NCBI GenBank assembly: GCA_965219925.1
Contig: OZ244795.1
Coordinates: 1,302,001-1,366,000, forward strand
Direction: 5' to 3'
DNA from: Bin87 sp965219925
GTDB taxonomy: Bacteria > Chloroflexota > Dehalococcoidia > Lucifugimonadales > UBA3495
DNA length: 64,000 bases
The position numbers were made by a program, and so were the translations under genes. This document shows, piece by piece, positions 14,896 to 24,279 of this stretch; the first letter of the stretch is position 1; each line of letters opens with the position of its first letter. The notes beneath the pieces are model-generated. The model did not search any database. It was given only the letters and a program-made list of their open reading frames with translations, and was not told the DNA's origin.

Positions 14896-16434
14896 CTATT
14901 GGCTCTTCACCCAATCGGCAACGCGCTCACCGATGGTCATGGCGGTGGTGTTTGTGTTGGCGCGGACGACGTCCGGCATTACGGACGTGTCGGCCACACG
15001 CAATCCCTGCACGCCGCGCACCCGGCAGAACTGGTCGACGACGGCCATCGGGTCCGAATCGGGACCCATCTTGCACGTGCCAGCCAGATGTTGGGACGTA
15101 GTAACATTTTTGTTGAGCCAGTCGTCCAACGCCTCGTCGGAAGCCAGGTCTTCCTCCGTGGGTGTCAAGGGGCCGTCGACAATATCATTGAATGCTGGAT
15201 GCTCCAGCAGGCCGAAGCAGATACGCACGGCCTCCCGCAACCGCTCGCGGTCGGAAGGTTCTTCCAGGAAACCGTAGTACAGGTTCGGTTGGTCGCCGGG
15301 GTCAGCAGAGGCGAGAGTAATTTCGCCCTTGCCAGCCGCCAGCTCCAGGATGCAGGAGAAACGTACACCTTCACCTTCCAGGGGGTCGCCGCCCAACGGG
15401 AAGGAGAAGGAAGAGGGCATAATCTGGATGTCGTTGCGGAGATTGTTCACGCCGGAGGTGTAACGAAGGGCGGCCTGGATTCTGGGAGCATCGGGGTCCT
15501 GGGGAAAATCGTCCTTGACGCGGAGACGGACGGGCGCCATGGGGTGGTCTCTGAAATTCTTGCCGACGCCGGGCGAGTCCTGCACGACGGGAATCCCGAG
15601 GCTGCGCAGGTGGTCTGCCGGACCCACGCCGGACAGCATGAGAATTTGCGGTGATGCGATGGCGCCGGCGCTGAGCACTATTTCGTTCGCTTCCAACTGA
15701 AAGATATCCCCGCCACTCTCCACTTCCACGCCCCACACGGTGTTGCGGTCGAACAAAATGCGCCGGACCATCACATTGCCACGAACGGTCAGGTTGAGCC
15801 GATGGCGGTTTGGGTTGATGTAGGTGAGACCCGTGCTCATGCGTATGCCGTTGGGGTTGTTCATGGGAATGGGGCCGACTCCCCCGGATTCCGGGTGGTT
15901 CATGTCGGCATCTTCACGGTATCCGGCGTCAACGGCGGCCTGGAAAAAGGCTTGCTGGAATGGCAACCAGTCGGGTTTCTGGAAACGGCGCACCGGGATA
16001 GGGCCGTCCGTGCCGTGAAAGTCATCGCGAATGTCGGTATCCGTTTCCAACTTTCTGAAATAGGGCAACACGTTTACGTACGCCCACTCATCGTTACCCA
16101 TTGCCGCCCAGGAGTCGTAATCTTCGGGAACGCCGCGCAGCAACACCTGGCCGTTGATCGCGCTGGTGCCGCCGACTACCTTGCCCCGGGGCACCGGCAT
16201 GGGCTCGGTTTGCTCGGGACGACCCCGGGCCTGGAATGACCAGTTGTGGGGTGCGCCCGGTTGAGATGCGGTGGCGTTGTAACCGAATTTCAAATCTTCA
16301 GGGTAATGCTCGAAGTCGGGATAGTCGGGCCCTGCTTCCAGCAGCAACACCGAGCGGTTTGGGTCTTCCGACAAACGGGCGGCAACAACGCAACCCGCCG
16401 AACCGGCGCCGATTACAATGACGTCGTATTTCAT
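14896..16434 (-). CDS. GMC-family FAD oxidoreductase (copy 1)
   Basis: A 512-residue flavoprotein of the glucose-methanol-choline family. The N-terminal dinucleotide-binding motif VIGAGSAGCVVA, GMC signature 1 (GKVVGGTSAINGQV) and signature 2 (SAGAIASPQILMLSG) are intact. The active-site histidine lies near TSQHLAGTCKMG and the C-terminal Asn in RANTNTTAMTIGERVAD. It oxidises an alcohol to an aldehyde. The frameshifted paralog at 26310-27855 is very similar along its length. It is probably transcribed with the selenoprotein gene 42 bases downstream and after the SMP-30 gene. Confidence 0.94.
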   Translation of the reverse strand: MKYDVIVIGAGSAGCVVAARLSEDPNRSVLLLEAGPDYPDFEHYPEDLKFGYNATASQPGAPHNWSFQARGRPEQTEPMPVPRGKVVGGTSAINGQVLLRGVPEDYDSWAAMGNDEWAYVNVLPYFRKLETDTDIRDDFHGTDGPIPVRRFQKPDWLPFQQAFFQAAVDAGYREDADMNHPESGGVGPIPMNNPNGIRMSTGLTYINPNRHRLNLTVRGNVMVRRILFDRNTVWGVEVESGGDIFQLEANEIVLSAGAIASPQILMLSGVGPADHLRSLGIPVVQDSPGVGKNFRDHPMAPVRLRVKDDFPQDPDAPRIQAALRYTSGVNNLRNDIQIMPSSFSFPLGGDPLEGEGVRFSCILELAAGKGEITLASADPGDQPNLYYGFLEEPSDRERLREAVRICFGLLEHPAFNDIVDGPLTPTEEDLASDEALDDWLNKNVTTSQHLAGTCKMGPDSDPMAVVDQFCRVRGVQGLRVADTSVMPDVVRANTNTTAMTIGERVADWVKSQ

Positions 16435-16506
16435 AATTCTTTCCTCAATTGCAAAGTTATCGCCGTTCCGGCTTGGTCGCCTCGCGCCGCAATGACGGGT
16501 GAAGCG

Positions 16507-17424
16507 CTAGCGAACCGGGGGCCACATTATCCAACCACGGCGGCCGGTGTTGCGCAACCGTAGGAGGTGCCCGCCGAGAGTGGTTACATACAGGCTGCCC
16601 TGGTCGGCGTCGCCATACGCACAGTTGGTTGGCATATCGACTCCCACCGGCATGGGATACGTTTCCAGGACGCGACCTTGAGGAGTCCAGACATAAATCA
16701 TTGGCCCCGGGCCGCTGGCATAGTTACCGGCAGTCCCCACAATGTTTCCTTCCGAGTCGAGACACATGCCGTCGATGCCGCGTTGTGGGCCGCGATGGTC
16801 GTCGCCGAATTGATGCAGCACAATGTACTGGCCCAGCGTCCCGTCATCATTGATTGGGTACGAACGCAGTTCTCTCACTCCTCCCGGATCGGCGTCGGTC
16901 TGGATGATGTACAAACTACGCTCATCGGGTGAGACGAGAAGGCCGTTGGTTCCGGTGGTGTCGAAGGTCATGCGCTGGCACGTATAGCTGCCATCGGGTT
17001 GAGGGTCGGCGCGCAGGATGTCGCGGTTTGCGATCTCCTGCTGTTCGCTGGGGTCCGTGTTGCCAGCATTCCAGGGGTTACTGAACCAGATGCGCCCCTG
17101 CCGGTCGATGGCGAGGTCGTTGGGTGTGTTGATGCGCTGTCCGTCCAGGCGATCAACAATGGTCGTAGTGCTGCCGTCGGATTCGAATCGAACGATGGAG
17201 CGTCCGCCCGAGCAGCAGCCGTAGAGGCGGCCTTCGGCGTCAAAGGCCAGGCCATTGGTATGGTTGGTATCCTCGCGATAAATGCTGCATTCGCCGGATT
17301 CGGGGTTGTAGGCCATGATCCGGCTGGCTGGAATGTAGGTGAAAAGCATCCGGGCGCCATCCCAGGCCGGCCCCTCGGTTAAACGGCTGAATGGTCCCGC
17401 GACGTGCTCCCATTGCAGTGCCAT
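16507..17424 (-). CDS. SMP-30/gluconolactonase/LRE-family protein
   Basis: A 305-residue six-bladed beta-propeller. Family features are TEGPAWDGARMLF at the start, the metal/substrate blocks NTPNDLAIDRQGRIWFSNP, TFDTTGTNGLLVSPDERSLYI and GIDGMCLDSEGNI. These calcium-dependent enzymes hydrolyse sugar or aliphatic lactones, or act as strictosidine-synthase-like hydrolases. It lies between an amidohydrolase upstream and a GMC oxidoreductase downstream on the same strand; alcohol oxidation to a lactone followed by ring opening is a plausible joint use. Confidence 0.88.
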   Translation of the reverse strand: MALQWEHVAGPFSRLTEGPAWDGARMLFTYIPASRIMAYNPESGECSIYREDTNHTNGLAFDAEGRLYGCCSGGRSIVRFESDGSTTTIVDRLDGQRINTPNDLAIDRQGRIWFSNPWNAGNTDPSEQQEIANRDILRADPQPDGSYTCQRMTFDTTGTNGLLVSPDERSLYIIQTDADPGGVRELRSYPINDDGTLGQYIVLHQFGDDHRGPQRGIDGMCLDSEGNIVGTAGNYASGPGPMIYVWTPQGRVLETYPMPVGVDMPTNCAYGDADQGSLYVTTLGGHLLRLRNTGRRGWIMWPPVR

Positions 17425-17479
17425 GCTGTCCTCCAGTGTCGTGTCGATTCGGTTTGGGAATCGGAGATTTGATAACCGG

Positions 17480-18481
17480 TTAGAGTCGATACGCTTTCAC
17501 AGCGGTTCCCTGAAACATGGCGGCTTTTTCCGGATCCGAAAATCCGGCAGTGACACGCTTGAAGGCGTTCCAACCGTTAGTGTAAGCGTACGAGTTTTTA
17601 TCCACGGGGAAGTTGCTTTCAAACATGCAGCGTTCGGGCCCGAACTGTTCGATGCAGTACATGATCCACGGAGCGATGGTCTCGGCCAGTTCCGCCGACG
17701 TCGGAGGGATGGGGCGCTGGTGCCAGTCGTAACCGCTGATAACGTTGCCGAAACCACCCAGTTTTACCACCACGTTTTCGTGTTCGGCCACGGCAGCGAT
17801 TCCCTTCTGCCAGTCGGCAAATACCTCATCCCGCTTGCCGGCGTAGGGGCCGACGCCCAGGGGCCGGCCAATGTGATTCAGTACGATCGTTGCGTCTGGA
17901 AACGCGCCCGCCAGGTCGGCCAGCTCGGTCAACTGGGTGTGGTACACCAGGGCATCGAAGCTCAGGCCCAGATTTCGCAGACAGTTGAACCCCTCCCGGA
18001 GTCGCGTATCCATGAGCATCCCGGGCGTGTTGGGACTCCCCGGTGAGACCTGGGGGCTGGCATCCCAGGCACAGGAGAAGCGAATGCCCCGGAACCGGTT
18101 GCTACTGGCCGCGATAAGGGCTTCCAGCGCCGGCTGGACGGCAGATCCCAGCATGAGATTGGCGTTGCCCACGATTCCGGCCGCAACCTCGGTGGGGCCG
18201 TATTGGCCGCTGGCGCTCTGGGCGGCAATCCCCTGGACGAATTCGATCTCACCGACGGAACGCATCTCGTCAGGCCCGTGAGCCCGGTACATGGAGTGGC
18301 ACTCTATGAAAACGGTCTGGGCAATGTTGTGTCCACCGCTCACGTCCTCCGTAAGCTGGTCCAGCAGGTAGCGGTCGCCATCACGATCCCAGAAATGATG
18401 GTGTGGGTCGCAAATGGGCAGGCCGGGGTCCATGGCGTCTTCAACGGTTTGGGCGAGCCATGCAGCGCGCTGAGTGGACAT
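17480..18481 (-). CDS. Amidohydrolase-family protein (TIM barrel)
   Basis: A 333-residue protein with the amidohydrolase-2 start ICDPHHHFWDRD (HxH metal ligands). Other blocks are GIRFSCAWDASP, VVKLGGFGNVISG and FESNFPVDK, where the usual SDWP Asp is replaced by an Asn-Phe-Pro context as in the lactonase subgroup. GGAGG immediately before a first ATG (18487) gives better spacing to the ATG two codons on (18481). Members act on lactones such as 2-pyrone-4,6-dicarboxylate or fuconolactone. Substrate not assignable. It is the head of a minus-strand run with the SMP-30 gene. Confidence 0.88.
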   Translation of the reverse strand: MSTQRAAWLAQTVEDAMDPGLPICDPHHHFWDRDGDRYLLDQLTEDVSGGHNIAQTVFIECHSMYRAHGPDEMRSVGEIEFVQGIAAQSASGQYGPTEVAAGIVGNANLMLGSAVQPALEALIAASSNRFRGIRFSCAWDASPQVSPGSPNTPGMLMDTRLREGFNCLRNLGLSFDALVYHTQLTELADLAGAFPDATIVLNHIGRPLGVGPYAGKRDEVFADWQKGIAAVAEHENVVVKLGGFGNVISGYDWHQRPIPPTSAELAETIAPWIMYCIEQFGPERCMFESNFPVDKNSYAYTNGWNAFKRVTAGFSDPEKAAMFQGTAVKAYRL

Positions 18482-18540
18482 GTCCATTCCTCCAAATCAG
18501 AAATAGTTTCGGCGCAATGATGATGCGCCGCGCCGACGGG

Positions 18541-19098
18541 TTAGATGGGCAATGGGACCTCGACGAGTTCATCCGGCAGCTCGACGCCAAAGGCGTTAAC
18601 GTTGAATGCGAGCATTGTGTAGCAGCCCATGAGGGTGGTTAATTCGGTTACTCCCGGCACGCCAAAATGGGAGACCGCGGCGTCGAAGGCAGCCTGGCTT
18701 ACCTTTTTGGTCCGAAAGAATTCACGCCCGTAGTTCACCACAGCGATTTCGTCCGCGGACGGATTGGGCAACTCCCGCCGTTCGCGGAGGGCATCGACGA
18801 TTTCGTCACGCAAGCCAGCGCGGCGAGCCGGCGGCGCATGGGCGTTCCAGATGAACTGGCAGTCATTTTCGCGGGCCGTCAGCAACATGGCCAACTCTCT
18901 GATGCGCGGCTCCAGCGACGTGTCGGTCCGCAAGTAGAGTGCGAGACCGAGCGCGCGCTGCGCCACTTCGGGAGCGTTCAGCATTACAGAACCCGGACCC
19001 GTGGTGGGCACTTCTCCTCGATCGGCGACAAAGGCGTCGAAAGCCGGGCGTTCATGTTCCGGGACAGACAGTCGGGTTACGTTGGGGGTTCTGGCCAT
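18541..19098 (-). CDS. Carboxymuconolactone decarboxylase-family protein
   Basis: A 185-residue protein of the AhpD/CMD-like superfamily: a helical bundle with RIRELAMLLTARENDCQFIWNAH, where the usual CxxxH is reduced to Cys followed by Trp-Asn-Ala-His. CMD-type proteins decarboxylate lactones in aromatic degradation, or reduce peroxides. With one cysteine in the motif, a disulfide-based AhpD mechanism is unlikely. GGAGG at the right distance decides the ATG at 19098 over one 11 codons earlier. It lies just upstream of the amidohydrolase on the same strand. Confidence 0.87.
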   Translation of the reverse strand: MARTPNVTRLSVPEHERPAFDAFVADRGEVPTTGPGSVMLNAPEVAQRALGLALYLRTDTSLEPRIRELAMLLTARENDCQFIWNAHAPPARRAGLRDEIVDALRERRELPNPSADEIAVVNYGREFFRTKKVSQAAFDAAVSHFGVPGVTELTTLMGCYTMLAFNVNAFGVELPDELVEVPLPI

Positions 19099-19373
19099 GA
19101 TTTCCTCCCTGGGTGTCTGGTTAGCATACAAGCCGCCGGCCCAGTTTAGCCGGGGAGCGGACGGGAACTGTATTACGCCAGTCTAACACCGTTCGGGTAC
19201 CGTGGTGGTTAAATCTCACACCCGCGAACTGGCTGCGTATCCCCGATTTTGAGGGCTCCGATTGGATCAACTTTCCGCAACCCGTAATGACGATGGTGTC
19301 ATCCAATGTGCAAAATGGCTGGTATCATCGTTCGCAACACTGGGGCTCCAAATCTGCAGCCGTGAGGTGCACC

Positions 19374-20189
19374 ATGAGCAGCGCAAAAATCAACGGAATC
19401 GACCTACACTATCAGAGCTATGGCGAAGGGGAGACTATCGTGTTCGCCCACGGCGCCGGCGGGAACCTGTTGAGCTGGTGGCAACAGATACCATTCTTCT
19501 CCCAGCGTTACCGTTGCGTCACGTTTGACCAGCGAGGATTTGGGCATTCTTATGACGTGCCGGGAGGGCCCGGCCCCAACGCGTTCGTTGACGATTTGCG
19601 GGGGTTGCTGGACTATTTGGGGATCGAGACTGCCCACTTGGTGGCCCAATCGATGGGTGGGCGCTCAATGCTGGGTTTCGCGGTCGAGTATCCGCATCGG
19701 GTCCGGAGCCTGGTGATGGCAGACACTGTGGGAGGGATGGAGGCGCCGGAAGTGCTGGAACAGCAGCGCATTTGGAGGGAGAGCCATACGCCCAGCGGCG
19801 AGATAGGATACCGGGCCGTTTCTCCTCTGTTCGTCCAGAGGGAACCCAACCTCGCCAACCTGTACCTGCAGATATCGCGCACCAACCCACCCCGTCAAGA
19901 TCCGCCGGGAGGCCAGCCGGTCGGGCCGGGCGCAGCGGCAGTCGGCAGCCTGTCCATGCCGGTGCTCTTCTTCGTAGGGGAGGATGACGCTATTTCGCCT
20001 CCGGCCGTGATTGAAGCCGGGGCGCGGGCGATTCCGGGCGCCCGATTGCTGCGGGTGCCGGAGGCGGGCCACTCGGTGTACTTTGAAAAACCCGACATCT
20101 TCAATTTCGAGCTGTTGCGGTTCATCGAAAGCGCCGCGTCATCGCCAGCTCGGGCAGCGGCCAGCGCCGGAGTCGCGGATGACGACTGA
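19374..20189 (+). CDS. Alpha/beta hydrolase
   Basis: A 271-residue hydrolase: oxyanion hole VFAHGAGGNLLSWWQQ, nucleophile A-Q-S-M-G-G (an Ala replaces the first Gly of GxSxG), acid in VGEDDAISPP and His in EAGHSVYFEKP. The full triad is present. The ATG at 19374 has a weak GAGGTG site; an upstream in-frame ATG at 19287 would add unlikely residues. It overlaps the following crotonase gene by 11 bases, so the two are translationally coupled. Probable role: thioester or ester hydrolysis next to a CoA-linked step. Confidence 0.9.
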   Translation: MSSAKINGIDLHYQSYGEGETIVFAHGAGGNLLSWWQQIPFFSQRYRCVTFDQRGFGHSYDVPGGPGPNAFVDDLRGLLDYLGIETAHLVAQSMGGRSMLGFAVEYPHRVRSLVMADTVGGMEAPEVLEQQRIWRESHTPSGEIGYRAVSPLFVQREPNLANLYLQISRTNPPRQDPPGGQPVGPGAAAVGSLSMPVLFFVGEDDAISPPAVIEAGARAIPGARLLRVPEAGHSVYFEKPDIFNFELLRFIESAASSPARAAASAGVADDD

Positions 20190-20958
20190 AAACCACACCG
20201 GGGTGCATCTGGACGAATCGGACGGCATCGCCACGCTATCCATCCAGGGCAGAACGCACCTGAATTTGCTGGGTAATGTAGTGTTTCAGGCGCTGAACCG
20301 GCGGGTCAGCCAGTGTTGCGACGACCAGGATTTGCGGGCTATCGTGCTCCGGGGCGCCGGCGACCGGGCGTTCTCTGCGGGTGTGGACCTGTACGAGATG
20401 AAAGACCTCAATCCATTGCAGGCCGAAGCATTCATCCGCACCCTGCACGCAGCAGCGCGGTGTCTGCTCCGCGCCCCGTTGCCGGTGGTGGCCGCGATAC
20501 GGGGGCCATGCCTGGGCGGAGCGCTGGAAGTGGCCCTGGCTTGCGACACGCGCATCGCCACCGATGACGCCATTTTTGGCCTGCCCGAAGTGAAGGTGGG
20601 GCTGCCATCCGTTATCGAGGCATCGTTGTTGCCGCGCACGGTGGGACTGGGCAGGGCGCGCAGAATGTTGCTCACGGGTGAGACAGTTGATGCGCCGGAA
20701 GCCCTGCGGATTGGTCTGATAGACCGGATCGTACGTGGGGATCAGTTGGAGCAATGCGCGCTGGATGCGGCTCGGGAGTTTTTGGGAATGAGCCGGTACA
20801 TTCTGGCGACACAAAAAGAGGTTGTTTCCAGGTGGTTGGAACTGGGCGAGGAAGAAGCGGCGCAGTACAGCATCAAAGCCTTTGCCTTGTGCTTTGCTAC
20901 CCCGCATCCCAACGAAGCAATGTCCGCCTTTCTGGAGAAACGGGCCCCGAGGTTGTAA
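20179..20958 (+). CDS. Enoyl-CoA hydratase/isomerase (crotonase) family
   Basis: A 259-residue crotonase. The oxyanion-hole segments RGAGDRAFSAGVDL and IRGPCLGGALEVALACD are clear, and a Glu in LPEVKVGLP sits at the usual catalytic position. It would hydrate, isomerise or cleave an acyl-CoA. The ATG at 20179 overlaps the end of the hydrolase gene in another frame (…GGATGACGACTGA…), a classic coupled start. It is followed by a family B insertion, which ends the unit. Confidence 0.91.
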   Translation: MTTENHTGVHLDESDGIATLSIQGRTHLNLLGNVVFQALNRRVSQCCDDQDLRAIVLRGAGDRAFSAGVDLYEMKDLNPLQAEAFIRTLHAAARCLLRAPLPVVAAIRGPCLGGALEVALACDTRIATDDAIFGLPEVKVGLPSVIEASLLPRTVGLGRARRMLLTGETVDAPEALRIGLIDRIVRGDQLEQCALDAAREFLGMSRYILATQKEVVSRWLELGEEEAAQYSIKAFALCFATPHPNEAMSAFLEKRAPRL

Positions 20959-20986
20959 GTACGATGCCGGGCAGCAATCCAGAACT

Positions 20987-21184
20987 CTCACGCGTACCCG
21001 CTTTGTCAATCCAAACGGGCCTGCTGTCATTGCGAGGAGCGCCCGCTCATCCCGAGCTTGTCGAGGGACGTGGCAACCTTGATGAGGCTGAACAAACGGC
21101 GACAAACCGCCGTTGCTACAGCGACGAGATTGCCAACCCCCGCATCAAGTACGGGGTCGCAATGACAAAGTGGGTACGCATGAG
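20987..21184. mobile_element. Family B element, full-length copy
   Basis: A 198-bp element with ends CTCACGCGTACCCGCTTT and AAAGTGGGTACGCATGAG. Flanks are ATCCAGAA (20979-20986) and ATCCTGAA (21185-21192), an 8-bp duplication with one mismatch. Its orientation is opposite to most copies (the AACCGCC side is inverted). It fills the space between the crotonase and nitroreductase genes. Confidence 0.87.
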
Positions 21185-21288
21185 ATCCTGAACTTACTTG
21201 CGTGTCGGCGGCGGGACTGCGCCGCCAGCCGGAATGACCGGCGGGACGTGACGGACAAGGCATAAAATCATCAGATTGGGAGGAAACG

Positions 21289-21933
21289 ATGACCGAAAGC
21301 ACGGAATTATTCCATATCATGCGAACTACGCGGGCGATGCGAAGGCTCAAGCCCGACCCGGTGCCAGACGAATTGATCCGGCAGATTCTGGAGGCGGGCG
21401 TGTGCGCCGCCAACGGAGGCAACAATCAGCCGTGGCGGTTCCTGGTGGTTAAGGACAAAAACATCAAGGAACAGGTCCAGCAGTGGTACAAAAAAGCTTT
21501 TGACGAAGTGGTGGGGCCGCGCTACCGCGGCAGCGACCCGCCACCGGGTTCCAGTCCCAGCCGTTACCGCCGCCAGCACGATGCGGTGGAATACCTGACT
21601 GACCACTACCACGAGGCGCCGGTATGGATCGTGGCTTGCCAGGACCACGGCAGCGGTACCCCCAACCGGGCGTCGGGGGCGTCCATTTATCCGGCGGTGC
21701 AGAACATGCTGCTGGCGGCGCGCGCATTGGGGCTTGGCTCCACGCTGACGTCGCGGCACCTGATCCACGAAAAGGAAGTGGAGGCAATTCTGGGGCTGCC
21801 GCCGGGCGTACACTCCTATGCGATTCTGCCCATTGGGTATCCAATGGGTAATTTCGGACCGGTACGGCGGGGAGCTCTTAACGACTTCGTCTATCTGGAC
21901 AAATGGGGAGATTCGTATCCATCTCTCGATTAG
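21289..21933 (+). CDS. Nitroreductase-family FMN oxidoreductase
   Basis: A 214-residue flavoprotein. The FMN-binding N-terminal helix has TTRAMRRLKPDPVPDELIRQILEAG and then CAANGGNNQPWRF, typical of the family. The C-terminal block ARALGLGSTLTSRH and the loop ILGLPPGVHSYAILPIGYP are also present. It reduces nitro groups, quinones or enoates using NAD(P)H. GGGAGGAAACG precedes the ATG. It heads a plus-strand run: nitroreductase, MetE-like protein, flavin oxidoreductase. Confidence 0.92.
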   Translation: MTESTELFHIMRTTRAMRRLKPDPVPDELIRQILEAGVCAANGGNNQPWRFLVVKDKNIKEQVQQWYKKAFDEVVGPRYRGSDPPPGSSPSRYRRQHDAVEYLTDHYHEAPVWIVACQDHGSGTPNRASGASIYPAVQNMLLAARALGLGSTLTSRHLIHEKEVEAILGLPPGVHSYAILPIGYPMGNFGPVRRGALNDFVYLDKWGDSYPSLD

Positions 21934-22014
21934 CCGTTCGGCTGCCGGGCCGTAACGACATGGCAGTACAACGAGCGTCCGAGGGAGCGCCAACAGTCGG
22001 AGGGAAACACAATC

Positions 22015-23127
22015 ATGCCGGAAGTTTACCGCGCCGATCACGTAGGGAGTTTGTTGCGTCCCGACGATTTGCACCAGGCCAGGGCGAACCACCGCGAAGG
22101 CGGGCTCGAACTGCACCAGCTGCGGACTATCGAAGACGCGGTAATCCTGCGTGTCCTGGAACGTCAGCAGGCAGCGGGAGTGGAGATCTATACCGATGGG
22201 GAATTTCGGCGTTCCGGGTTTCAAAACGACCTGATTGAGGCGGTGGAAGGCTACGTTGAGACCAACGACCCCGCGGTGGTTCGCGTGTGGCAGGGCCCGG
22301 GTGGCGAACCGCACGAGCAGGGCACGCGGCAGGTGGTGGGTGGCAAGCTGCGGCAACTGCGGAGGTTGACCCAGTACCAGGCAATGTTCATGAAGGCTTA
22401 CGCGCCGGGTCCATTCAAGATAACCGTGCCCAGCCCCAGCCAGTATCCGGCCATCAGCTTCCAGCCGGGCCTGACCGATCGATACTATTCAACGCGGTCG
22501 GACCTGCTCTGGGACATCGCCGAGATCATCAAAGCCGAGATATCGGCTCTGCTGGAATCGGGCGTGCAATACGTCCAGATCGACGCGCCCCGGTACAGCT
22601 ATTACGTGGACGCGAAATGGCGGGAGCATTTGCGGGAACTGGGGGAAGACCCGGACCGGATGTTCGAGGAAGCAGTGGCGGCGGACACCTACTGCCTGGA
22701 GGGAGCGCAACGGCCCGGCGCCACAGTGGCCCTGCACATTTGCCGGGGAAACAACCAGAGCAAATGGTACGCGGAAGGCGGCTACGAGGCCATTGCCGCA
22801 AAGTTGTTCGCGACGTTGCCCGTTGACAGGTTTCTCCTGGAATATGACTCCGAACGCGCCGGCACCTTTGAACCACTGCGGCACGTGCCCGAGGACAAAA
22901 TGGTGGTTCTTGGACTGATCAGCAGCAAAGATTCAACCCTGGAATCTCGCGATTACGTCCTGGAACGGATCGAGGAAGCAACTGCGTATGTCCCGCTGGA
23001 AAGACTGGCGCTCAGTCCACAATGCGGTTTTGCGTCCACCGTCGCCGGCAATCTGCTGACCGAAGAGGAACAATGGCGCAAGCTGGAACTGGTGGCGAAC
23101 ATCAGCCGCGAGGTATGGGGAAGGTAA
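22015..23127 (+). CDS. MetE-like cobalamin-independent methyltransferase (C-terminal domain type)
   Basis: A 370-residue protein matching only the C-terminal zinc barrel of methionine synthase. It starts YRADHVGSLLRP and has the zinc ligands His and Cys in LHICRGNN, a Glu in LEYDSERAG and a Cys in PQCGFAST. It lacks the N-terminal half of full MetE. Such short versions transfer methyl groups from simple donors or act in catabolic demethylation; the true acceptor is unknown. GGAGGG precedes the ATG. The flavin oxidoreductase follows after six bases, so the two are likely co-transcribed. Confidence 0.9.
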   Translation: MPEVYRADHVGSLLRPDDLHQARANHREGGLELHQLRTIEDAVILRVLERQQAAGVEIYTDGEFRRSGFQNDLIEAVEGYVETNDPAVVRVWQGPGGEPHEQGTRQVVGGKLRQLRRLTQYQAMFMKAYAPGPFKITVPSPSQYPAISFQPGLTDRYYSTRSDLLWDIAEIIKAEISALLESGVQYVQIDAPRYSYYVDAKWREHLRELGEDPDRMFEEAVAADTYCLEGAQRPGATVALHICRGNNQSKWYAEGGYEAIAAKLFATLPVDRFLLEYDSERAGTFEPLRHVPEDKMVVLGLISSKDSTLESRDYVLERIEEATAYVPLERLALSPQCGFASTVAGNLLTEEEQWRKLELVANISREVWGR

Positions 23128-23133
23128 GGCATC

Positions 23134-24177
23134 ATGGATTTTGGATTGTTCGTCGAATTCGCCGCCCCCGAAGGTACCACCGACCGCGATACCTTTTCTC
23201 AAGGCTTCGCCCTGGTGGACGAAGCCGAGAGCATGGGCGTGGATTCAGTCTGGTTGGCCGAGTATCACTTTTCGCCGTTCAGCGTCTTGTCTGCGCCCAT
23301 TACGGTCGCCACGGCGGTGGCAGCCCGCACCAGCAAGATGAGGATTGGATTTGGCGTGCTGCTGTTGCCACTGAGCAATCCGGTTCGAGTGGCCGAAGAG
23401 GTTGCAACGCTCGACCACATCAGCCGGGGCAGGATTGATTTTGGGATTGGCCGCGGCACGTTTCCAGACCATCACGATGCTTTCAACTCACCGTATCCCG
23501 AGAGTCGGGGCAGGTTTGAAGAGTATCTGGAAATCATCCTGAAAGCATGGACGGACGAGAAGGTTTCCTTCGATGGAGAGCACTATCATTGCCACGAATT
23601 GAACATCAAGCCGAAGCCGTTCCAGTCGCCGCACCCTCCCATCCGAGTGGGCATTACGTCGGCGGAAACGTTCCCGATTGTAGGGCGGATGGGATACCCG
23701 ATTTTCATCAATCCGTCCCGGGTGTTCGCCCTGGCGGAGTTGGCGCCAAACATTGAGAGCTACCGGACAGCGTGGAAGGACGCCGGCCACGAGGGGGAAG
23801 GGCAGGTGGGTCTGCGGATACCGTTGTACGTGGCTGAAACCGCACGGGAAGCGTATGAAGACCCCATGGACAGCACTGTGGCCTCGATGCAGGGGTTGAG
23901 CTCCAGGGTCGCCGGCAGCGCAGACCGAGCGGGCACGACCGGCGATTGGCGTGCTGAAGCGGACCGCATCGGAGGCATGACCTACGATGACTGGCTCAGG
24001 GATAAGGTGGTTTATGGAACTCCGGAAGCCGTAACCGACCGGCTGCATGAACTCATTGAGGATTTGCATCTGTCCCAAATCGTATATGAGATTAACTTCG
24101 GTCGCCGAATACCTGAGGAACTGCAGCTGAAATGCCTGCGCCTCATCAACGAACGTGTGATTCCGAATTTCGCATGA
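23134..24177 (+). CDS. LLM-class flavin-dependent oxidoreductase (copy 2)
   Basis: A 347-residue luciferase-like monooxygenase. Visible blocks are MDFGLFVEFA at the start, SVWLAEYHFSPF, RIGFGVLLLPLSNPVRVAEEVATLDHISRGR, and the C-terminal YGTPEAVTDRLHEL. Needs reduced flavin from a reductase elsewhere. It is six bases after the MetE-like gene, preceded by GGGAAGGTAAGG. Pairing of a methyl-transfer barrel with a flavin monooxygenase suggests oxidative demethylation or C-S cleavage, but that is inference. Confidence 0.93.
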   Translation: MDFGLFVEFAAPEGTTDRDTFSQGFALVDEAESMGVDSVWLAEYHFSPFSVLSAPITVATAVAARTSKMRIGFGVLLLPLSNPVRVAEEVATLDHISRGRIDFGIGRGTFPDHHDAFNSPYPESRGRFEEYLEIILKAWTDEKVSFDGEHYHCHELNIKPKPFQSPHPPIRVGITSAETFPIVGRMGYPIFINPSRVFALAELAPNIESYRTAWKDAGHEGEGQVGLRIPLYVAETAREAYEDPMDSTVASMQGLSSRVAGSADRAGTTGDWRAEADRIGGMTYDDWLRDKVVYGTPEAVTDRLHELIEDLHLSQIVYEINFGRRIPEELQLKCLRLINERVIPNFA

Positions 24178-24279
24178 CGCCTCCACTACGGCGTTGCAAC
24201 TTGCGTTGCGTACTATTCGGAAACACCAGCAACCCGCCAGGGACGGACTTGGAAGATATGCAGGGGGTCGGGAGAAAGT

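Noticed and set aside
21307..22356. A 349-codon minus-strand frame
   Set aside because: Overlaps the nitroreductase and the start of the MetE-like gene on the other strand, both with clear motifs.
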